Below are positions 1 to 10,797 of a DNA stretch of 64,000 bases, one piece after another. Each line of letters starts with the position of its first letter. Position 1 is the stretch's first letter. The notes under the pieces are model-generated. The model saw only the letters and a list, made by a program, of their open reading frames with translations. It searched no databases and was not told where the DNA came from. This stretch comes from Silene latifolia (taxonomy: Eukaryota > Streptophyta > Magnoliopsida > Caryophyllales > Caryophyllaceae), in contig NC_133538.1 of the NCBI RefSeq assembly GCF_048544455.1, positions 146,786,422 through 146,850,421 on the forward strand, given 5' to 3'. Both the position numbers and the translations under genes were made by a program.

Positions 1-764
1 AACCTAGGGTGTTTTACAACCATTCTAGTAGGCAAAGTCTTAAGTTGAAAAAGTATTTGTAATGGGTTAGTTGCTCTTGTAAAAGTTCTCAATTAGACAC
101 TTTTCAAAATATTTCATCTAAATGCAACTATATGCCATGATGCAACTATTATATACATCCTAATGCAAGTGATTATACCAACTAATATGACATATAAACT
201 AAATGCAAGTCCTAAGTTCACATTGTTATACCGCATCAATCAAAATAAAGCCACATAGTCATTAACATAAAGAGGAAAAAGGAGATCGGAAAGATCATAC
301 CATGCGGTCTTCATGATCCTCATGTCTCGGATGTGGCGTAGTCAATCAATGTGAACGAGGATAGAACAAACACATATATACAATAATACATGACTACACT
401 AAAAAGGAAATAAACATGTTTTTTGGTTTTTCAATTTTCAAATTTTTATGGTTTTTCGAAATTTTTCAATTTTTTTGGATTTTTGAATAAAAGTTAAGTT
501 AGAATTCCCCATCCCCACACTAATATGGGCATTGTCCTCAATGGCCAAAATGATGGGAAAAAGAAGAAAGTAGAGGGCTTTTGTCAATTAATTAACAATG
601 AACACAATGTAGGAGACGGACTTGGTAAAAGGGCAAGAAAAAAGAGGGATTTGGGGGTTTTTTTATCGCAAAATAGGAAAGGGGTCGAAATATTAGGGAT
701 GAAATGAATTAAGGATTAAAAAGAGGGAAGTTAAAGAAACTCCCTTCGCGTGATTTCCACTTTT
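1..764 (-). other. 3' untranslated region of Athila element A
   Basis: AT-rich sequence with no supported coding region. On the minus strand it carries the Athila-style word GAGGACAATGCCC with a nearby G-rich stretch (about 550 to 505), normally found just after the last coding region. The T-rich/A-rich runs at 415-490 resemble those at about 15590-15620 in element C, supporting a common origin. The small ORF at 525-707 has no recognisable content and I do not call it. Confidence 0.6.
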
Positions 765-941
765 ACTCGATCGAGTGGTTTAGAACTGCTCGATCGAGTC
801 CTTTTTGTATTCATCTACTCGATCGAGCAAAATTTTACTCGATCGAGAACTCCCCTTTTCTGCTTTATTCGATCGACTGATATGGCATTACTCGATCGAA
901 CAGAATCCACTCAATCGAGTACAAAAAGTACTCGATCGAGC
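765..941. repeat. ACTCGATCGAGT palindrome cluster, 3' region of element A (8 units)
   Basis: Eight copies, some with one or two substitutions, of the 12-bp palindrome ACTCGATCGAGT start at 765, 788, 817, 837, 867, 890, 909 and 930. Spacings are 23, 29, 20, 30, 23, 19 and 21 bp, so pairs repeat with a period of about 50-52 bp in the first part. The bases between palindromes are not conserved. The matching position in element C (18118-18304) has an equivalent cluster. Confidence 0.9.
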
Positions 942-1504
942 TCTTTTTCTCGTGTAAGCTCCTGAATTCGTCATTCTTCCTTTAAATTTGCATAAAATTC
1001 TCCAAACCTGCATAAAAACACTTGCAAAAATATCCCAAAATACCAAATACGCAAAGTAACAGTCTATAGTCTCTATCTATGCTAAAAATTGTCTAAATTC
1101 TAATTGTCCTAATTAAAAGTAATAAAATAAATTCCACGGAAATTCAAAAATTGTTTATACAAGTTGGTACACGGGGCATTTACCGGCTCACTTCCCAGAG
1201 CAATTCAGTAGCCCCTCCGAGGGCTCCTGACTGGAGGACGTCACCTCAGCAACATTGATCGTCCTCTTCAGCTTTCATGAGCTTGAACTTGAATCACTAG
1301 GAGGAGAATAGTTCACATCCACATATGCGCGAACTTTTCTCACCCTTGCTCCTTTCTCACCGGCTTTAACACTGTCACTCCCACTTTGACTGACATTAAT
1401 TGCACAATGCCCTTTGAGAGCTCCTTCATTGTTTTCATCTGTACCTGCAGCCAGGAAAACAGACGAACTTTCCTCCTTTTTGCTCTCAACCTAAGGCGGA
1501 GGGG
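942..1504. other. Non-coding stretch between protease and 3' palindrome cluster of element A
   Basis: Lies downstream of the protease on the element strand. Where autonomous Athila elements carry reverse transcriptase, RNase H and integrase, only about 0.5 kb of sequence without a recognisable domain is present. The corresponding part of element C (about 18305-18645) is similarly short, so the pol deletion seems shared by the family. Confidence 0.6.
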
Positions 1505-2040
1505 TCACAATAGCAGCACAATGCTCCAAATTTTCATTTGGAGTGTCAATAATAGGGTCATAGAAGAGAGGGCATTGCAAGGCTGAGCTTGCTTGGGAGC
1601 CCTCCAGAACTTAGACTGATGGAATATCAGCTCCTCGTTCCCAACCTGAAAAGTCAATGTCTTGCCCCCGACGTCTATTACTACACGGGCAGTAGATAAA
1701 AATGGTTTCCCTAAAATAATAGGGGTATGTGAATCTTCGGGGATGTCAAGTACAACGAAGTCAACGGGAATAAAGAACCTCCCGATCTTAACAGGTACGT
1801 CTTTTATTACACCTAGTGGCCGTGATATGCTACGGTCGGCCATCTGAACAGTCATGTCGTGCAATTAAACTTTGTCAAACCAAGTCTCCTAGCCAGAGAC
1901 AACGGTAAGACACTCACGCTAGCGCCAAGATCGCATAACGCGTTATCAATCAAGTGGGTACCAATATGACACGGAATCAAAAAACTACCCGGGTCTGACT
2001 ATTTGGGAGGTAACTTATTCTGAACTAGGGTAGTCCCTAC
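1505..2040 (-). pseudogene. Athila A retroviral-type aspartic protease (broken)
   Basis: Encodes the pepsin-like protease that would process the gag-pol polyprotein. On the minus strand, around 1960-1925, the conserved active-site block reads LCDLGASVSVLP (catalytic Asp in D-L-G), followed after a frame change near 1865 by VQMADRSI, a phase typical of Athila proteases, and by ILGKPFLSTARVVIDV near 1700. The frame change and the stop at 1999 interrupt the reading frame, so no full-length product is expected. The C-terminal tail (about 1640-1505) is not recognisable. Protease follows gag in one reading frame, as usual for the lineage. Confidence 0.8.
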
Positions 2041-4079
2041 CTCAGTCAAGGCTAACGTCTCATTATCACTAATGTGCCTCTTACGCGATAACATTTCTTT
2101 CATAAATTTAAGGTAAGAGGGTACCTGTGTCAGTAGTTCGGCGAATGGCACAGTGAACTGCAAGCTTCTCAGGATCTCGTCAAATTTGGCAAATTGTTGA
2201 TTAGCTATAGTACTCTGCAGATGCCTCGGGAAGGGAATCGTGATGGGTATCTCGAGTCCCTTGTTTCTCTCTTCCAACGTGTCAGCCGGATCAAGCTCTG
2301 TATCCTTTGGACGCTTCTTTCCTCTCGAACGAGGTCTTTCAGGCGATTTCTCACTCGATCGAGCACTAGCAGGCTCTCGACCAAGCTGTCCATTATCCAT
2401 ACTACTCGATCGACCAAAATTCCCATTCGATCGAGTAGTTTCTTCAAAAGCATCACTCGATCGAGTAGAAATTTCACTCGATCGAGCAGTTGCATTTTCC
2501 TGTTTACTCGATCGAATAGAAATTCCACTCGATCGAGCACTTTCTTCAGCAAATCTACTCGATCGACCTCTAGAAACTAGTCGATCGCGTACATTCTTAG
2601 CCGTCAGCTCATTTCCTTTGATAGAACACTGTTCATCAGCTATTATTTCCTTCATCGGGTCTGATTTCAACACTTTCGGTCCCTCATATGAACGACCGCT
2701 TCTCAAATTAATTAAATTTACCGTCTCATGTGTTTTTTTGTCAGTTTGTGACGGTAAATGACCCGGTTTCCTTGTGGACTGGTTAGCGGCTAACTGGGCA
2801 ACTTGAGTTTCAAGTGCCTTGATAGAAGCATCTTTTTGTTGGTCTCTTAACTTCCACTGCTTTGTCAAAGACTACAACATAGTCTTCAACTCACCTATCT
2901 CACTTACCCCACCAGAAGACGAGGCACCTTGATTAGGTGTAGGAAAGGAAGGAGGCTTCTGAAAGCCTTGTTGAGTCTTATGTGGAGGGACATATGACTG
3001 ATGCTGGTGCGGAGGAGGGGTAGGATTGAGCACATTTTGACTAGTCCACCTCAAATTGGGATGGACTGCCCCTTGGTTATTATAATAGGAACCCTCTCCT
3101 TGCCTGTATTGTTGAAAGGCAAGGACATGTTCCTTCTCTGTAAGACAGCCAACAACAGTGTGACCGTCGTTGCTATCACACCTCTCACATGTGACGGTCT
3201 CCCCTCTAGTATGCATATGGACCGTCTGAGGCTCCCCAGCAGAATGTAACTCCAACTTATCAAATATAGCATTCATGGCTTCCAGCTGAGCCACAACTTG
3301 CTTATCGACTGCATGAACTGTTCTAATATCATCCCTCGGGTTTCCATATTCAGCACTGTGGTTCGCCATCTCTTCAATAAGAGCCCATCCCTTATCATTG
3401 TCGGTATTCTCTTGGAATCTCCCATTAGATGACGCATCAAGTATGGCTCTATGATAATCATACAGCCCATTGTAGAACTGGTTAGACATAAACCACGGGT
3501 CAAAACCATGGTGAGGAAGAGACACACCAACTTCTTGAAACGGGACCATGCTTCATAGAGAGTCTCATCAGGTGCCTGCTTGAAACTCGTAATCTTAGCC
3601 CTCAGCTGATTTGTGCGCCATGGAGGGAAATATCTCTTATAAAAAGGAAGAGCAAGGGTCTCCCAGTTCGTAACCCCTGCGGCCGTACGGTCTAAATCAG
3701 TCAGCCACTCCCTGGCTGCATCGGTCAAAGAAAAAGGAAATAGAACTTCCTTAATCTTGTCTGGAGTTACCCCATTTGTGGCGGGGATAGTAGAACAGTA
3801 GTCCGTAAAAACCTCCATATGTTTCCTCGGATCTTCACCTGCCACACCTCTATAGAGATTTCTCTCCACCAGATTGATATAGGTAGGACGGATGTCAAAC
3901 GTATTCCCATCCTCAGTCTGGAGATTGAAACCTTTAGGAATATACGATGTTTTAGGCTCCGAGTGACTAGCAATGTTCGGCAACTTTTCTGGTTGATCAG
4001 CAGAAATATGAATGTTCTCTTCTAAAGACTGGTCTTCTGCGAAAAGAGAATGATGTATCTCTGGCTCGAAAGTACTCAT
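2041..4079 (-). pseudogene. Athila A gag polyprotein (broken)
   Basis: Encodes the capsid/nucleocapsid precursor. The likely start is the ATG at 4079, about 200 bp downstream of the PBS. The first ~170 residues hold the Retrotrans_gag core (VLFPFSLTDAAREWL, then FYKRYFPPWRTNQLRAKI), which packages the RNA. A frameshift near 3545 moves the reading frame; the new frame carries a zinc-knuckle-like CERCDSNDGHTVVGC (C-X2-C-X5-H-X4-C, one residue longer than the canonical X4). An in-frame stop at 2872-2874 precedes a Gln/Asn-rich region, an Arg-Ser repeat tract (2353-2590) and the gag-protease linker with LLTQVPSYLKFMKEML. At least one frameshift and one stop make it non-functional. Confidence 0.85.
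2353..2590. repeat. ACTCGATCGAGT cluster inside the gag-protease coding region of element A
   Basis: Nine palindrome units start at 2353, 2404, 2425, 2455, 2476, 2506, 2527, 2557 and 2579. Between 2404 and 2557 the spacings alternate exactly 21, 30, 21, 30, 21, 30, a 51-bp (17-codon) period that keeps the frame. Read on the minus strand, each palindrome gives Arg-Ser-Ser preceded by Ala, Thr, Ile or Gly (ARSS, TRSS), so the protein has a repeated Arg-Ser-Ser tract. The same architecture occurs in non-coding clusters elsewhere in the family. Confidence 0.9.
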
Positions 4080-4280
4080 GTCTTCCTTTCGTGATTTTCT
4101 CTACAGACGGAGTCTATGCCTGAATAGTCTCTCTGGCTCTGAATCAGCTGAAAATAACTCAAACCTGTCTGATCTAGGCATAAAAAAACTGAAAGAAAAT
4201 AAATAAGAACTGCCTCAAGGAATAAAAATTCCCTGAGACGGATAAAATAAATGAAACAAAGACAGATAGGGCAATTGCCT

Positions 4281-4297
4281 CCCCGGCAACGGCGCCA
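4281..4297 (-). promoter_or_regulatory. Primer-binding site of element A (tRNA-Asp)
   Basis: On the minus strand this reads TGGCGCCGTTGCCGGGG, complementary to the 3' end (including CCA) of plant tRNA-Asp, the usual minus-strand DNA primer for Athila elements. It lies five bases inside the LTR boundary. Confidence 0.93.
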
Positions 4298-5238
4298 AAA
4301 TTTGATACGTCTGTCGTGTACCTATAAAAAATAAACTAACTAAACTAACTATATAGCTAGGGAAGTCATGTCGATCTCCTCAGGGAGGCAAGATATCTGT
4401 AGTAGTCCGTCTATTTGGTCACAAATGGGGGGGTTGTTTAAATTGGTTTTCTAAACTAAAAGGTTTAAAGGAAAGAGAAGCAGAGATAAGAGCAATAAAG
4501 ACAGAAAAATAGAATTAAACTATCAGATAAAGAAGGGTCATGTCAGGATTTCGGTTCACTACGGTAGTCCAGTAACTCAATTGTAAACAACTTAGACAAA
4601 TTAATGCGAGACAGATATGGAAATGTCCTTCCGGTCCACTTTCTATCCTAAACTTCCACTAACTTAACTTCCGTCCTCGTCAGGGTAGTCTACTGTTCAT
4701 AGCAGGCTATTTAGTCCAATCTTCTGATCCAGGATTAAATTTAGCCATATTAAAGGGTGACTCAGAAGCGTGCACTCAACTAAGCCGGTAAAATACAGTT
4801 AAATTGCTATGGTGACAGAATCTCACAATTAATTCATCTAAACTGCTTACTACATCGTCACATTTCTACCGTAGATCACCTAATCCCAACATGAATTAGA
4901 TTTAGCTACTCATATCGCTATTTATACTATCAAAACTAACAGCAGATAAAAGACCAGCATTCAACATATTAAAACGATAATTAAATTGCATAAAAAAAAT
5001 TAGGGCAGAAATTAAATAAAGTAAAACAAAGAATTAAAGTAAACAAAAGAACGATTATTATTAAGAAAGGAGAAAGAGATTACAATCGTGCGAATCCGGC
5101 GTAAAGAACGACAAAATCCAAGCGAATTAACCCCGAAAGCAAAGTTACAGTGAAGAATGAAAATGATAGATGAAAAACTGAGTAAAAGTGTCGATGATAA
5201 TAGAATCGATAGATAGCTAATGACCTAGTAACGTAATG

Positions 5239-5246
5239 CTTAAATA
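5239..5246 (-). promoter_or_regulatory. TATA-like box in LTR of element A
   Basis: TATTTAAG on the minus strand, about 70 bp downstream of the palindrome cluster and within the first third of the LTR, where U3 promoter elements belong. No other TATA-like word in this stretch is better placed. Confidence 0.45.
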
Positions 5247-5314
5247 GAACATAAACTAAGTCCAAAAGCTAAAATAAGCTTACGGGCTAATTAAAGCCCA
5301 CGCCAGCAGAAACC

Positions 5315-5502
5315 ACTCGATCGAGTAGAATAAATCCACTCGATCGAGCAAAACACCAGAAAATCTACTCGATCGAGTAGATTAGTTACTCGATCGAGTA
5401 ACCTCTCTTTTCAGCACTTCTTGATCGAGTAAAAAACTACTCGATCGATCAACTGAGGCCATAAAAACCACTCGATCGAGTAATAAAACCACTCGATCGA
5501 GT
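5315..5502. promoter_or_regulatory. ACTCGATCGAGT palindrome array in U3 of element A (8 units)
   Basis: Units start at 5315, 5338, 5367, 5388, about 5419, 5439, 5470 and 5491; two are imperfect. Spacings of 23, 29, 21, 31, 20, 31 and 21 alternate between about two and three helical turns (period about 51-52 bp). The array ends about 70 bp upstream of the TATA-like box on the element strand, so it occupies an enhancer-like position. A role as a binding array for a dimeric protein is inference. Confidence 0.75.
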
Positions 5503-5729
5503 CTTCTTCCTTCAAATCAGCCCAATCTCGTCACCGACTGCCTCGTAAACCGTGCCTTCACGCATTCCAATGCAGTATCTCATTTTGGAAAATCCCGTCT
5601 CCTCTAAATGCATGCAAAAAGGACGAAAAATGGTACGATTCGGGGCATAATACTATATAAACAGTACAAAAAATGCATGGAAATACGTGCTGAAATAGGC
5701 TAAAAAGACTATACAATATGCACGTATCA

Positions 5730-7278
5730 ACATGCAACATATAAATAAAATGCAAAGAATAAATAAAATAAAATCCTAGTATGGCCTTCCTAAAATAGTA
5801 ATCTAATGAACTATTAAAAATTCGGAAACCAACTCCTTTGGTCCCTTGAACTTTGGTCCTGGCACGCATTTCAAGGCAACACTTTCTTTGATGGATCGCC
5901 TTCTCGAGTGGCACCGTTTTCAAGGTACTCCGGAATAATTAAATTACAAAATGAATTACATAATTTCCTATTATACATTTGTAATTAAAAACAAAAATAA
6001 ATCTATTAAATTACAAAACGGTGATGCGAGATCACAATAATTACAACCGAATCGATATTCCCATACATTTCGGGTAATACCAATTAAAACTAAGGTCATA
6101 CTAAGTAAAATTACATAATTCAAAAATTACATAAAATTAAAATATGGCAATCATAAATAAAATGCAGCATTATAATATGTATGAACATGCTAGATTTTAT
6201 GCTAAATCGCCTTTAAAGAGCCAATATCGTATATTAATCGGTTTTTACTGATTTGCGTGATTTAACCTTTTAAAATCACAATAGTTACAAAAATTCATAT
6301 TTATGTACACGTTAATTACCCTAACCATCTCAGGACTCAAAATTAGTCTCCACTAATATTTGACAATAATTAAACTTGATTTCTTAATTTTTCATAAATG
6401 GACTCAAAAACATTAAAAATATGTTATAAACTTCAATTAAATCATAAAAATTTCAAATAGTTTCAAAATTTGAAATTTAAACTTATGAACATTCTGGAAA
6501 AATACCATGACACTCATAATATTCAAAACGTAGGTTAAAAATTTCGAAAATTTCTCGAGAAAAAACAATGTTGCGGTTTATCGGTTTTAACAATTATGAC
6601 CATAAAATATGAGGAAAAATAATTTTCATCAACTTTTAACTTTTAGATCTGAAATATATGATAAAATGCAACATGTGACGTTTTTCCTTTAGTCATGAAG
6701 TATGTTTTAGCATTATTACTAATTATAGTCACTATTTATGTGATTTTTCATCAAAAATTCATAAATCATGCATAAAGAATTCATTATAGCCAAATATTTT
6801 ACACACATCTTGTAAAATTTCATATGACAATATACTAAATTTCCATGACCAGATTCGAAATATAACTCATATTAACCTATTTACCCATTTAAATACGATT
6901 TTAACTTAAAAAATCCATATTTCGAGCAAAATAACTCATTTTATCTTGAAAATTTACAGGCCATCAGTAGATAATATATGTGAAAATATATCCAAAAACC
7001 ACTAAACAAATCGAAGGTTAGCTATTTTTAGTCAAAAAATGACATTTTTATCATAAAAATCACATTTTAATGCCATTATTATATAAAATGAACAATAAAA
7101 TCCATAAACAAACGAAAATGCCCTAAAAATCACTTAGGATCAGAAACTTTTAACATGAAAGGTTATTTTTAGGTTTATCTTCATAAAACCAAATTATTAG
7201 TTTTGTATGTTAATCATATAACTCGGAAAAACTATAAACCGATTTGCATGCAAACAACCTAAGGCTCATGATACCGCT
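5730..7278 (-). other. Leader/internal region of a Ty1/copia element, interrupted by element A
   Basis: AT-rich sequence directly after the copia PBS on the minus strand. I see no gag domain in any frame. A short stretch near 5935-5820 is less AT-rich and in one frame gives a basic peptide (RARTKVQGTKGVGF) that I do not recognise. Long non-coding leaders occur in large copia elements and in LARD-type derivatives. The left end at 5729/5730 is the insertion point of Athila element A. Confidence 0.55.
7263..7276 (-). promoter_or_regulatory. Degenerate copia primer-binding site (tRNA-iMet type)
   Basis: On the minus strand CGGTATCATGAGCC resembles the initiator-Met PBS of plant copia elements (TGGTATCAGAGC) with substitutions and one extra base. 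It starts two bases beyond the LTR end at 7279, which supports reading 7279-8564 as a 5' LTR. Confidence 0.65.
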
Positions 7279-8564
7279 TGTTATAAATCTTAATCTCATT
7301 AAATAATATATTCATATATGAAAAGATATATTTAGTCATAAAATAAAACTAGATCTTATGCATGCAAACATAAATAAGATATGAGAAGAAATCATTGTTC
7401 TTACTATATGATTTCGGTTTTATGGGCACCAACAAATTCACCTATTTGTTAGTTCTTGAGCTTTCCTTAAAATGGATGAACAAAAGGTCGAAATTAGAAC
7501 CTCTCCCAAATGTGAATACCCAAGGAAATCTCTTAATAACTAATATTATTTTGTACTAGAAATAATATAAGTTTTACTATAAAATTGACACAAAAATATT
7601 GTGTATTTCCTCTTGAAAATTTCGGCCAAGAGGAGAGATTTGTGTGTATTTATCTCTCGAAGTTTTCATAAATTATGGAGAGATTATATTTTCTTACACT
7701 AGAAAAATTAGTTGAAGTTGTGAATAATTGTAGAGGAAAAAACCTCTTAGCATCACACTAGAAAACCGGTTGGAGGGGGGGTATTTTTAAGCCCAATGCA
7801 TGCAAAAGTTGCTCTTCTCAAAAGCTATAGGGTTGCATGGCTACTAGTTAGCTTTTATCATTGTGTTTTCCACTTAAAACAATTAACACAATTTAAAACT
7901 TATACTTCCTCCATAATTTCGGCACATGTGACATAAAATTGGAGGTCCATTTTATTTTGTCATTTGTCAGTTGTAACATATGTGACATGTTACTTGACAT
8001 GTGAAATTGTAATGTATTTTTAACATATTAAAAATCAACATATACTCATAAAATATGTCATATACAATATCGACTAGTAATTCGTAATTACTTGTACCAA
8101 AACGGTTTATCAAATTATAAATTATAACGTCTTGTATTTATAATAAATTATTCACTTAATTTCAATTTCAATTATTTCATAAACAATAATTTTATCTAAG
8201 TAATAAAACAATCCGATTACTTAGACCGTATCCAATTCAATCGAATTATAATAAGATACGTTAATCTTACTCACAAATCATCCGTCAATTTTAAGTAATT
8301 TAATTAACTCGTTTCGGCATACGATTAATTAAATAATCAATTAAGAGTATTTCCCTATAGGTATGACCTAAGGCGATCAACTGATCACCACCGTCGCACG
8401 ACAGTAATGTCAAACTCTAGTCAGCCAATCATTACCGATATGTGTGGACCAGTTGACTGTAAAATATTACATCCCACATGTATTCTTAAAATGAGATTTA
8501 AATATGTGATCATCATGATCGACAATTGTGATCGCATTATTGTCGGAGGACACATATTCCAACA
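7279..8564 (-). repeat. Copia LTR, minus strand (1286 bp)
   Basis: On the minus strand it starts TGTTGGAATATGTG (at 8564) and ends TTATAACA (at 7279), with TGTT/AACA ends. It is followed by a PBS-like word. A TATA-like TTATAAATA lies on the minus strand at about 8135-8143. Its first ~300 bp align by eye, in inverted orientation, with the plus-strand LTR starting at 9185, with many substitutions and small indels, so the two are relatives and not a recent pair. Confidence 0.8.
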
Positions 8565-9184
8565 ATTCGCCCCTAGTTACTTATATGAGGTGACGTCTCG
8601 AAGTGACTAGAGTGTGATGCGATTGATGGCAAGTTCAAGTGCCACAGAGTTATACGTGATTACTAGTCGATCACATAGGCAGACTGTATGGGACACTCTG
8701 TCGGGCAGTGACTGCTTATAGAGTTCTGATAATTCATAAAGCCTGTTCGTTTCAAGAGCTGCTATAGTATTCTTATGAGTCAATTCTTTTGATTAGAGAC
8801 TATTCGCCCAAGTTGGCATAAGTTTCTGATTAACTTTGATTTATGCTCTACGACTGTCATAAATGAGGTCAAATGGGTATATTTTGGGTTATGATGAATT
8901 GTCGCTGAACAAAGGGAATAGTGCGATAGGAATTCTCCACCCCTTATCAGGGTTGTTTGAAATCTCAAGGCCACTCAAGGAGTAGTGAACTGGAAATGCG
9001 TGGCCACGCTCAGAAGGTATCTACGGTAGATAATTCCGGTCAGACTGTTACTCTCCAGATCGACGAAACCACTTAAGATATGATCAATTGCAAGTACGAC
9101 CTGCGAGACACCTTGCATTGAGTGGGAAATTGTAATAGGACAAGAGAATTGGTGACGCACACTTGTCTCGGACAAGTGGGAGAT
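8565..9184. other. 620-bp spacer between two oppositely oriented copia LTRs
   Basis: Has no supported ORF. Its right end is a polypurine tract (AAGTGGGAGAT, 9174-9184) directly before the plus-strand LTR, as in a copia element between the end of pol and the 3' LTR. Its left end, read on the minus strand, is also purine-rich (AGGGGCGAAT) before the minus-strand LTR. It is probably the 3' internal part of the plus-strand copia copy, next to which the minus-strand copy lies. Confidence 0.55.
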
Positions 9185-10287
9185 TGTTGGAATATGTGTG
9201 CTCAACAATAGTGCGATCACATGTTTAAATCTCATATTAAGAATACGTAAGGGATGATTCAATTATATAGTCAATTGATCAACATTAATCGGTAACGATT
9301 GGCTTGATAGAGTTTGACGTTACTGTCGTAGGACGGTGGTGGTCAGTTTATCCCTAAAGGTCACACATAAAGGATGATGCCCCAATTACTAAAGTTGATT
9401 AATTGTATGACGATACAGGTTGATCAATTCCTTAAAATTTAACACTTCATTTGTGAGAGAGAAAATTTATATCTTATTGTAATGGGATTAAATAAGATTT
9501 ATACTAGTAATTGAAATACTTTATTACTAAAATTTGTTATTGTTTGTGAAACAATTGAGATAAGAATGAATGGTTAATTATAATTACAAGATGTTCTGAA
9601 TTATAATTATATGACCCATTTTGTTTATGTGATCAAGTATCACTAGTCAATTTGTTATATTTAATTTAATTAATGTATAAAATGATATTTATTTGATAAA
9701 TATGCATTAAATTAATTAATAACATGTAGCATACTACATGTGACATATTGTGTGACAAGTGACAAATTGACAAAATAAAATGGTAGTCTATTTTATACTT
9801 GGTGACCAAAATGGAGGGAGTAGTAATGGATTGTTGTTGTTTTATTTTATGTGACTAAAACAACATAATCATACCTAGAAAAGATGCCATCCCTTCGACA
9901 TACTCCCTCCACCGGTTTTCTATGTACAAAAGAGGAGAATTTGTTCTCTCTTTTTTTAGTAGTATTCATTCTTCTCACATGCAAAATTTCCCCCTCTTAC
10001 ATTTTATAGTTCATCTTTCTCTAAAACTTGAGAAATGATGATCCAAATTGTTCAATGAGATTACTAATATTATTAGTGTAATATATGAGTATTAGTAATA
10101 AATTTTAAGCTAGACTACTATACAAATATCTAGCAAATATTATTTATTAGAGATAAGGGCTAATCTTGGGTGCAATCAAGAGGAGAATCTCTACATTGGG
10201 ATTTTTTAAGGATCATCCAACATTTTAAGCTCAATAATAAATAAGGAAGGTGACCTTATTTGTGCCCAAAATTTTGAACAATCCTAC
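9185..10287 (+). repeat. Copia 3' LTR, plus strand, truncated
   Basis: Starts TGTTGGAATATGTG after a polypurine tract. It is related to the inverted LTR at 7279-8564 but its right end, around 10280 (TTTTGAACA), falls short of the equivalent end by roughly 150 bp. An Athila LTR begins at 10288, so the copia LTR was probably interrupted by that insertion. Confidence 0.7.
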
Positions 10288-10641
10288 TGATGTGACCATA
10301 ATTAGAGCACATTTAGTCCCCGAATTAGCCTTGTTCCCATGCTTTTTAGTGCATATTTGGGTCATTTATTGTCTTTAGTCCTTTGTTTTGCATATTCTTT
10401 GAGGTTTTGATCCCTTGGTAGGAAAGGAGTGCAAAACTTGCATTTTCATGGCAAAATGAGGCAAAATTGATTTAATTCAATGACCAAGCATCAAGGAGAG
10501 ACAATATTAGAAGGCCTTTGTACATACTATAGTAGATGGGCAATGATGAGAAAAGATCCTTTCATCCCCGAGGAAATCCCCAAGGATTTTATGAAGAAAA
10601 AGGAAGAAAAGAAGAAGAAACAAGACTGCCCAGCAATCCGT

Positions 10642-10797
10642 GCGTCTTCCCCAGAAGACGCCCGTCTCCACCACCACAATCCGTGCGTCTTCTCCCCAAG
10701 ACGCCCGGGCAAAGACTCCAGAAGGCGCCCGTCTTCACCCCAAGACGCCCGGGCAGAAACCACCAAATCCGCCCGTCCCGTGTTAAAGACGCCCGGA
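10642..10797. promoter_or_regulatory. AAGACGCCCG motif array in U3 of element B
   Basis: Copies of AAGACGCCCG or close variants start at about 10655, 10698, 10722, 10742, 10766 and 10786. Spacings are 43, 24, 20, 24 and 20, i.e. a period of about 44 bp holding two motifs. Several extend into a short palindrome GCCCGGGC, and inverted GCGTCTT words lie at 10642 and 10685. The array ends about 180 bp upstream of the TATA box, comparable to the palindrome array in element A. Confidence 0.75.

Larger units (their letters stand above)
1..5729 (-). mobile_element. Athila-type Ty3/gypsy element A (right-hand part, includes 5' LTR)
   Basis: Minus-strand LTR retrotransposon running off the left edge. 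In element order it shows a 5' LTR (5729 to 4303), a PBS matching the 3' end of plant tRNA-Asp (4297 to 4281), gag (from 4079), protease (about 2040 to 1505), a palindrome cluster (941 to 765) and a 3' untranslated region. No reverse transcriptase, RNase H or integrase lies between protease and 3' region, so this copy is a non-autonomous derivative or is internally deleted. A word of the type GAGGACAATG followed by a G-rich run (about 550 to 505, minus) is typical of Athila 3' ends. The 3' LTR lies outside the window. Lineage assignment rests on the gag/protease sequence and the tRNA-Asp PBS. Confidence 0.85.
4303..5729 (-). repeat. 5' LTR of Athila element A (1427 bp)
   Basis: On the element strand the LTR begins TGATACGTGC (at 5729) and ends ACACGACAGACGTATCA (at 4303), giving matching TGATACGT/ACGTATCA terminal inverted repeats. 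It is followed directly by the PBS. It contains a palindrome cluster at 5315-5502 and a TATA-like word at 5239-5246. Five bases to its right (5730-5734, ACATG) are the candidate target-site duplication; the partner lies off the window. The ORFs in this region are chance frames. Confidence 0.9.

Noticed and set aside
4281..4297. Fragment of a tRNA-Asp gene
   Set aside because: Only the 3' end match is present, at the position expected for a primer-binding site beside an LTR.
8407..9262. Small ORFs around the copia LTR pair
   Set aside because: They lie in LTR and spacer sequence and show no gag or pol features.
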